Origin: Adiantum capillus-veneris
Lineage: Eukaryota > Streptophyta > Polypodiopsida > Polypodiales > Pteridaceae
Direction: 5' to 3'
Length of the DNA stretch: 64,000 bases
NCBI GenBank assembly: GCA_014529385.2
Contig: CM043945.1
Span: forward strand, 150,365,241 to 150,429,240
This document shows positions 58,101 through 64,000 of this stretch, one piece after another (within the stretch, counting starts at the first letter, position 1; every line of letters starts with the position of its first letter). The notes under the pieces were generated by a model that saw nothing but the letters and a program-made list of their open reading frames with translations, had not been told where the DNA came from and did not search any database. A program made the translations under genes and the position numbers.

Positions 58101-59646
58101 ACACAAACAAGATTCTTCTTGATCCCAGGTACATAAAGTGTATCTACAAGTGTGAACGAGCTTCCATTAGCAGCAGCGAGCACAAGCTTTCCAACTCCCT
58201 GAACTGGATAAGAGGCGTTGTTGGCACAAGTGACTGAATTCCCATGAGGGACAGACTCGAGAGAGGTAAACAATTCACGATGTGAGGTAATGTGCATGTG
58301 AATCTGCAGCAATTGACAAGCATGCATCATGGACAGAAGGATTGTAAGTGCACTCTGTGCTAAAAGCCCATTCTGCATCAACATCAGCATTACAGTCTGC
58401 TTTCACAGAAGACTCAACAATGGCTGCATTTGTAGTGGAACCAGCATTTGCAGTGGAACCACCCTCTTTCTTCTTAGCCTCTTTGGCCTTCAACTTAGGA
58501 CACGACTTGATCAAGTGATCATTAGCTTTACAATAATGGCAACGCATCTTCTTTTTGCCCTTATCACAAGAATTTCCAGACGAATTGCTGCCACCAGAAG
58601 CATTAGGAACATAATTTTTTCCACTCGCAGCAGAACCATAAGAAGTGGCTGCATTACTGTTACCACCCTTTCTTTGAGAAGCAACCCGGGGGGTTCACTA
58701 TGTGTAAAACTACCATATCACGTGCGTTCAAGACATGTTTGTAAAACCCCTTATTTTTGAATTTTGTTAAGAATATAATGTATCCTTTTCTTTTAAAATC
58801 TGTAAGTTTTTTTCAAATTTGAAAAAATAATGCCCTTATGTATATGTATTTCTATAAGTTTCGAGAACTTTAAATACCCTTCTGTTGAACTCACATGATA
58901 GGTTACATTTTTATTAGGTGACCTCCCCGGGAGAAGCAATAAAAGCCTGTTCAACTACACGCTGCCTAGTCCTGTTTTTTCTGGAAAATGACTCTTGCAA
59001 CAGCAATGTGCATAATGCATCAAACTTGACAACTTCTGGATTTCCTTGGGTCATAAGTCTCCAAGTACTAGCAAAAGTCTGGTAAGAGTCTGGTAAGGCA
59101 TCAAGAACAATCTGCACAAGGGAACTTTCTGAAATGACTTCACCTGCAGAAATAAGCTGCTCATTGATATCCATGACACTAGCAAGGAAAGTGTCCATAT
59201 CATCTTCCTCATGCATAATCTTCGACTCCAGCTCTTTACGCAGCAAAGCAATTTTAGCCTCATTGTGACTTGCAATAAAGACCAGCCAATATATCCCAAG
59301 CCTGTTTTGCTGATTTTGCTGAACGGATGTGAGGAAAAATGGTGCACGTCACAGACAACACAATCAATGCATGAGCTTGCGCATCCTTAACATCCCAACG
59401 AGCTTGTTCTACCGTAGGCAAAACAACTCTAACAGCAGCAATCCTTGCAGCAAGACCTGCAACATACTCAACATCGCCTACATCCTCAGAACTAGGACGT
59501 ACATCAATGCCCTGCACAATGTTCCAGACGCCCTTTGACACAAGAACATGTTGCATCATATAAGCCCACATAAGGTAGTTGTCCCCATCCAACCTATCCT
59601 CAGCAGCAAACATGTTGAACACATCTGTGTTGTTGTTGTCAGCCAT
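55156..59646 (-). pseudogene. C6 gag-pol (copia), broken
   Basis: ATG 59646 (MADNNNTDVFNMF) begins gag. Frameshift near 59265; MITE insertion at 58685-58931; zinc knuckle CHYC-KAND-H-LIKS-C (about 58545-58500). The protease region lacks the D-S-G-A segment (29-bp deletion near 58298). Integrase (57867-57157) has HSDVCGP, RSDQGGEY and NGVAER but with a stop near 57448 and a frameshift near 57165. RT motifs run through KALYGLKQS to the YVDDLL region near 56085 with a shift at about 56150. RNase H retains SDSDWAS, GCEAEYS and YTDSQSA with shifts near 55445 and 55250. The terminal stop is lost. More damaged than C5. Confidence 0.87.
58685..58931. mobile_element. 247-bp MITE with 8-bp target duplication
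   Basis: Inserted in C6 gag; C5 shows the empty site at about 46794-46801. Flanked by AGAAGCAA (58677-58684, 58932-58939). Ends CCCGGGGGGTTCAC and, inverted, CCCGGGGAGGTCAC, imperfect inverted repeats of about 14 bp. The 8-bp duplication suggests a hAT-type transposase. No coding capacity. Diverged relatives lie at about 60470-60830 and 61660-61970. Confidence 0.82.
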
Positions 59647-59943
59647 GGTAAATGATGCACCTAATGTGAAAACTGCTCGAAAATAGGAGAAACGGAGCGG
59701 GAACAACACGTGCTATATAGCACAAACCGTAGAAGACTATAAGGCACCTGTTATGCAGAAAATGGCACTAACAGAAATTCTGCACAAAATGACGAAATTG
59801 CCTGTGCAATACTGCCTGTAGTGGAAACGGAGGCCAAAATGAGCTCAAATCGACCTGCAAATGCTCGCCAAAGCTCACTAAAATCGGAGAAAGTGAGCAG
59901 GCGTGTACTGGAGATGCTGGCGACTAAGCCTGAGATGATGCAA

Positions 59944-59960
59944 CCTGCTCTGATACCAAT
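59944..59960 (-). promoter_or_regulatory. Primer binding site of C6
   Basis: On the minus strand ATTGGTATCAGAGCAGG directly after the LTR, an exact initiator tRNA-Met site. Confidence 0.88.
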
Positions 59961-60187
59961 TGTTGGAATTAGGGTTGTAGAGAAACGCACACAGCTTGGA
60001 GAAGACGAAGGAAGCTCAAGGCACACAATAGAGAGTGTGTTACTTAGTGTGCAATGGAAAGATAGATAGCCCTAGAGTGATGGACATATATACAATTCAC
60101 GGGGAAAAAAACCTCCTAAAGAGAAAAAAAATGCCCCGGCGGTCCTAGTGTGTTCACACACATCACTATCACATGTATATGGTAACA
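59961..60187 (-). repeat. 5' LTR of C6
   Basis: 227 bp, inverted match of the C5 LTRs with a handful of substitutions. Right flank is AATTG. Confidence 0.92.
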
Positions 60188-60469
60188 AATTGATCGTCTC
60201 ATTTGGTAGAAGAAAGGACCCAAACGAATGGCATTGGGCCATTAAAGCTATTTTGACAAGCTAGAGCTTACTGAATCTGTAGCACATTTGGCTCTCGGTT
60301 GTATCTCTATGGTACTATGGATGCCCTAGCTTGGGTTGTGAGCAGAGGTAACTTGTATTTTTAATATCTTTAATATAACAATCACTCACTTTTGTAAGTT
60401 TTGCAAAAAATAAAAAGTCGTTATGGAGTCATCTAGTCCACAAAATGTAACTATCTGGCTCTCGTCTGG

Positions 60470-60830
60470 GAGGGGTTGTATAGGTTTGACATGTGTGCTA
60501 CGGTTCCTCAAAGCACCTGAGGTGTCTGAGATAATTGTATATTTCTTTTATATAGGGTCCGAAAATATCTATAGCACGTGCGTTCAAGAGGTATTTATAA
60601 TATCCCTTTACATACATATACTTGACATGAATACAATGGCCCCTTTCCCTTCTTTTTCATGTACTTGTCCTTCTTTTATATAGAAGTGTAACTTTTTTTC
60701 AAATTTGCATTCTCAAACCCCTCTTGTATATATAATTATGTAAATTTTTAAAATTTTAAAAAACACTTTCGGGCAAACTCATGTGCTATGCTTACATATT
60801 TTGAGGTGGACAACCCTTTTGCCCTCAATA
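60470..60830. mobile_element. Diverged relative of the 247-bp MITE (copy 1)
   Basis: Shares CACGTGCGTTCAAGA, TTTTTTTCAAATTTG and the order of AT-rich blocks with 58685-58931, and ends in GAGGTGGACAACCC. Boundaries approximate; the terminal repeats are weak. Confidence 0.4.
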
Positions 60831-61659
60831 TGACTCTAGGACAAAATCTTGTGTCATCGTGTCATTGATTTCCACATTAAAACCACTTTCTGTCTAAGTT
60901 TCTTGTGCTCTGACGGAATTGCTTCTTGCAAGCCATCAATTGCTTGCTACATTTACACGATGCATTCCAACACAACTAGATTATGAGAAACTACCACTGG
61001 AAAAACCATAGAACGAAAGAGAGAGACTCTGCCCAACATATTGTATTCCAAGATAATGCCAATAAATACAACAATATAAGGGTATCTTTTGGACTTTCAA
61101 GAAGAAGGGAATGCATTGCAATCTTCTAGGTCTTCTATAGTAGGCTTTTCAAGGAGTGCCCTAGTGGGCTCGTAGGGAAGACATGCATATGGGTTCAAAA
61201 GACCTAGAAGATTGGTTTCTTCGAGAATGACCTGATCTTCAGAGAGATGGGGATGAAACACCAAGTGCTACTAATTTGCACACAAATTGTTAGATTTGCT
61301 ACTCAAAGCAAACCTGAAAGTCCAGAATTTGTTGGGTCTTTGAGAATAGTCTCTCCTATGACATGCTCTCTGAGATTAAGCAAGGAAACATGGAATTGAT
61401 CGTCTCACTTGGTATAAGAAAGGACCCAAACAAATGGCATTGGGCCATTAAAGCTGTTTTTTATAGGCTAGAGCTTACCAGAGTCTACGGCAACTCTGCT
61501 CCTTGTTGTATCTCTATGATACTATGGATGCCTTGGATGGAGTTGTGAGCAATTTTTTTGATCTTTAATATAAGAATCACTCACTTTTGTGAGTTTTGCA
61601 AAAAAAAAAAAGTCACTGCTCTAGTCTAGAATCAACTAGTCCACAAGGCTCTCGGCTCT

Positions 61660-61970
61660 CGTTTGTGAAGGTTTGACATGTGTTACGATCCCTTAAAGCA
61701 TGGTTGAGATAATTATATATTCCTTATTGGGTCCGAAAACATCTATAGCATGTGGGTTCAACAGCTATTTTTTATACCCCTTTACACATATATACTTGAC
61801 CATGGATACAATGGCCCCTTCCCCTTCTTTTTCATATACTTGTAACTTTTTTTGCAAATTTGCATTTTCAAACCCCTCTTGTATATATATTTATGTAAAT
61901 CTTTAAAATATTAAAAAACCCTTTTGGATGACCTCACGTGCTATGCTTACATATTTTGAGGTGGACAATC
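61660..61970. mobile_element. Diverged relative of the 247-bp MITE (copy 2)
   Basis: Counterpart of the previous copy within the second duplicated unit, so probably duplicated with it and not independently inserted. Confidence 0.4.
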
Positions 61971-62216
61971 CCCCGCCCTCAATATGACTAGGATAGAATC
62001 TTGTGTCATCGCGTTATTGTTTTCCACATCAAAACCACTTACCGTCTTACTTTCTCGTGCTCCCACGGGATTGCTTCTTGCAAGCCATCAATTGCTTGCT
62101 ACATTTACATGATGCATTCCAACACAACTCGATTTTGAGAAAGTACTACCACCGGCATTTAAACGATAGAATGAAAGAGAAGGACTCGGAGACATGTTAG
62201 ACTCCAAGATAATCCC

Positions 62217-62600
62217 AAGAAACACAACAATGTAAGATTATCTTCTGAACTTTCAAGAGGAAGGGAATGCATTGCAATCTTCTAGGTCTTCTTAAGTAAG
62301 CTTTTCATTAAGTGGCTTAGCTGTAGGACCCCAGCTACTAAATCAAACTTAAAGAATCAACCCAACATGCCATACACACCGTTACATAGCAAGCTCGACT
62401 GAGCATATAAGAAACACAACAATGTAAGATTATCTTCTGAACTTTCAACAAGAAGGGAATGCATTGCAATCTTCTAGGTCTTCTTAAGAAAGCTTTTCAT
62501 TAAGTGGCTTAACTGTAGGACCCCAGCTACTAAATCAAACTTAAAGAATCAGCCCAACATGACATACACACCGTTACATAGCAAGCTCGACTGAGCATAT
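62217..62600. repeat. Two 192-bp tandem repeats
   Basis: 62217-62408 and 62409-62600 begin AAGAAACACAACAATG and end GAGCATAT, with about a handful of substitutions. A third, partial relative is at about 61060-61165. Confidence 0.95.
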
Positions 62601-63824
62601 AATTTATTTATTATTTTAAACATGCCATATATGCATGCAATGCTCACATTGGTTGAAAATGAAAAATCTTGGTCGCAATTTCATTGGACCTTGAGTTCCA
62701 AGGTTAAAACTTGGGCATTTTAGTTACAAACAATGATTTCATTAACGTGATCACAAATACGTGAATGCGTTAATAACATGGAGTAATCACATTTCAAAAT
62801 ACGTGACCACTTTTAAATATTCACGTGACTTCCCCTTAACCTATAGAAATCATCCATTTCGGTAAGCCCGCTTGAATTTTTTCATTGCCTTATAGGCTCA
62901 GTTTAGGGAGGGATTTACAAATCTCAACGTATACCCTAGAGTTTGGCATAAATCCTAAATGTCAGACCTACTTTGCCCTTCCAAGAAAATGTTTTTTTTA
63001 TAGGAGTAAATGTTTGCTCTGCCATAAGTTTGAGAAACAAAACGAAGTAGCATTGATAATTTATACCATTTTTCAAGACAAGATAAGATTCAAGATTAAA
63101 TTAAACGGTCCGGGTGTGACTGTGGTTGGGAATGCCCGGACCGCTACCCCAAAAAAAAAGTAACCAAGAGAGGCTATGCATCCATTAGGAGATTGCATGA
63201 GCACTAGGTTTTGCAATGCAACAAAAGGCTTAGATGTCACCAGACTGAAATGAAAAGAATTAAGTTTCTTACCATGCATGACATGAAGAAGAAGAGTACT
63301 TTTGAGCATTAAAATCAAAAGCATCTCTATACTTTTAGCATTAAAAGCTTAACACCCTTATATAAAGGTAGAAAGTACAAAATTGATCCTCGGAAGAGAG
63401 ATCTAAAGAACCCCTTTGCACAACTAGAGTAATAGTTAGATAGGCTTCACTTATGCACATCTTATTCACCTTGAAGAGGAGGAAAACAGCTATGGAATAT
63501 ATACATATACAGTGTACAAACCCTGATGTCTACAACTGAAAAGGAGGGAACTCAATGCTTCACATTGAGCCTCCCAACTCTAGCAAATGCCGCAATTACG
63601 GTAGGCTACACAGTTAGGAGCCGCAAGCTCCATAGTTGGAATTCAATCTCTAAGCATCAACACTGCAACTTCAAAATACATTATCTTCATGCTGCAAGCA
63701 AATGAAAACCCCATCAAATGCACTTCTCTAATTTCTTCCCTCGACTCTGACTATCTATATCAATAGTTTGCCGCCGCTCACATCAATCTCCTGCAAAGGA
63801 CTTGCGGCAATGTAGGGTTGTACT
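62601..63824. other. Stretch without a recognisable gene
   Basis: AT-rich with short frames. A 92-codon plus-strand frame (62885-63163) has no domain and ends in poly-Lys codons from an A-run. A hairpin with perfect 9-base arms CGGTCCGGG/CCCGGACCG lies at 63106-63143. Confidence 0.5.
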
Positions 63825-63840
63825 TCATAATATGTCATCC

Positions 63841-63930
63841 CCTACAGTGCCCTTCTTCTGCTTTGGCCGCCTCGAATTGGGCCTTTGCGGAGGCCTTAGC
63901 AAAAGAGAAATCAGATCCTTTGCCAGCCAT
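63841..63930 (-). other. Possible first coding exon of an unknown gene
   Basis: From ATG at 63930 on the minus strand a short frame reads MAGKGSDFSFAKASAKAQFE and continues AAKAEEG. This is a composition typical of a soluble protein N-terminus, before a stop near the GT of a possible donor. GC content here is higher than in the surrounding DNA. Both other frames and the plus strand are also open for 40-57 codons, so strand and frame are uncertain. Confidence 0.25.
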
Positions 63931-64000
63931 TGATACTGCCAGCACTGTGATACTAAGCTATCAAAAAGGAGGTTGAAGAGCTCGTCATCTTTTGCAACCT

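Larger units (their letters stand above)
55020..60187 (-). mobile_element. Ty1/copia element C6, inverted relative of C5
   Basis: Same family as C5 on the opposite strand: LTR 59961-60187, PBS, gag-pol, polypurine GGGGGGATT and the first about 61 bases of the 3' LTR (55020-55080). The rest of that LTR is missing where C4 begins. Carries a 247-bp MITE and a deletion of the protease active site. Confidence 0.88.
60188..62216 (+). repeat. Segmental duplication, two diverged units
   Basis: 60188-61165 and about 61394-62310 share, in the same order: an opening AATTGATCGTCTCA with coding-like KDPNKWHWAIKA; a TATCTCTATG.TACTATGGATGCC block; a MITE-like segment; and a block with GGGAATGCATTGCAATCTTC. 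Divergence is moderate with many indels. C6 is inserted at the start of the first unit. The coding-like piece (61363-61548 in unit two) is unrecognised. Confidence 0.7.

Overview
The window is nuclear DNA from a land plant with a large, repeat-packed genome. The evidence is several families of plant-type Ty3/gypsy elements carrying a second, archaeal-type RNase H (a hallmark of the Tat group), Ty1/copia elements primed by initiator tRNA-Met, and remnants of MULE-like and PIF1-like genes. A fern or other non-flowering lineage seems plausible from the unfamiliar element families, but that is a weak inference. No intact host gene, rRNA or tRNA gene was recognised; nearly everything is mobile DNA in various states of decay.

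Layout. 1-2429 (-): 5' end of a gypsy element (E0) with the start of a coding region, PBS and a 1.3-kb LTR. 2430-6600: old intergenic DNA with unrecognised coding-like fragments, a long GA microsatellite and a decayed PIF1-like helicase. 6601-15888 (+): full-length Tat-like gypsy element E1. 15986-18562 (-): decayed MULE-like transposase gene. 18908-19075, resuming at 42241-42644: a tandem array of hairpins split by element E3. 19076-42240 (+): old gypsy element E3. It is interrupted twice: by the young full-length gypsy element E2 (19518-31659, -) inside its 5' LTR, and by a solo E2-type LTR (32620-35347) inside its leader. 42700-44147: CA repeats, 100-bp tandem repeats and a gene with a ParB-like DGNHR motif, cut off by a copia insertion. 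44148-60187: three copia elements. C5 (+) and C6 (-) belong to the same family and form a large inverted pair around C4 (-), a different copia. C5 carries a 1338-bp TTAA/CACTA-ended DNA transposon and C6 a 247-bp MITE. 60188-62600: segmental and tandem duplications with MITE relatives. 62601-64000: little recognisable, with a possible exon at the right edge.

How it works together. E1, E2 and E3 share an unusual architecture: LTR, a PBS that does not match initiator tRNA-Met, one or more small ORFs before gag, then gag-PR-RT-RNH-aRNH-INT as one frame, with a DGGA protease motif, an FIDD polymerase motif and 4-bp target duplications. The most interesting signal is a family of about 70-72 aa proteins encoded just upstream of gag in all three elements (two tandem copies in E2). 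E2 additionally has two tandem, mutually homologous exon-like ORFs of about 150 codons that lack ATG codons and sit behind splice acceptors in the same phase. All the retroelement frames seen here carry at least one stop or frameshift.
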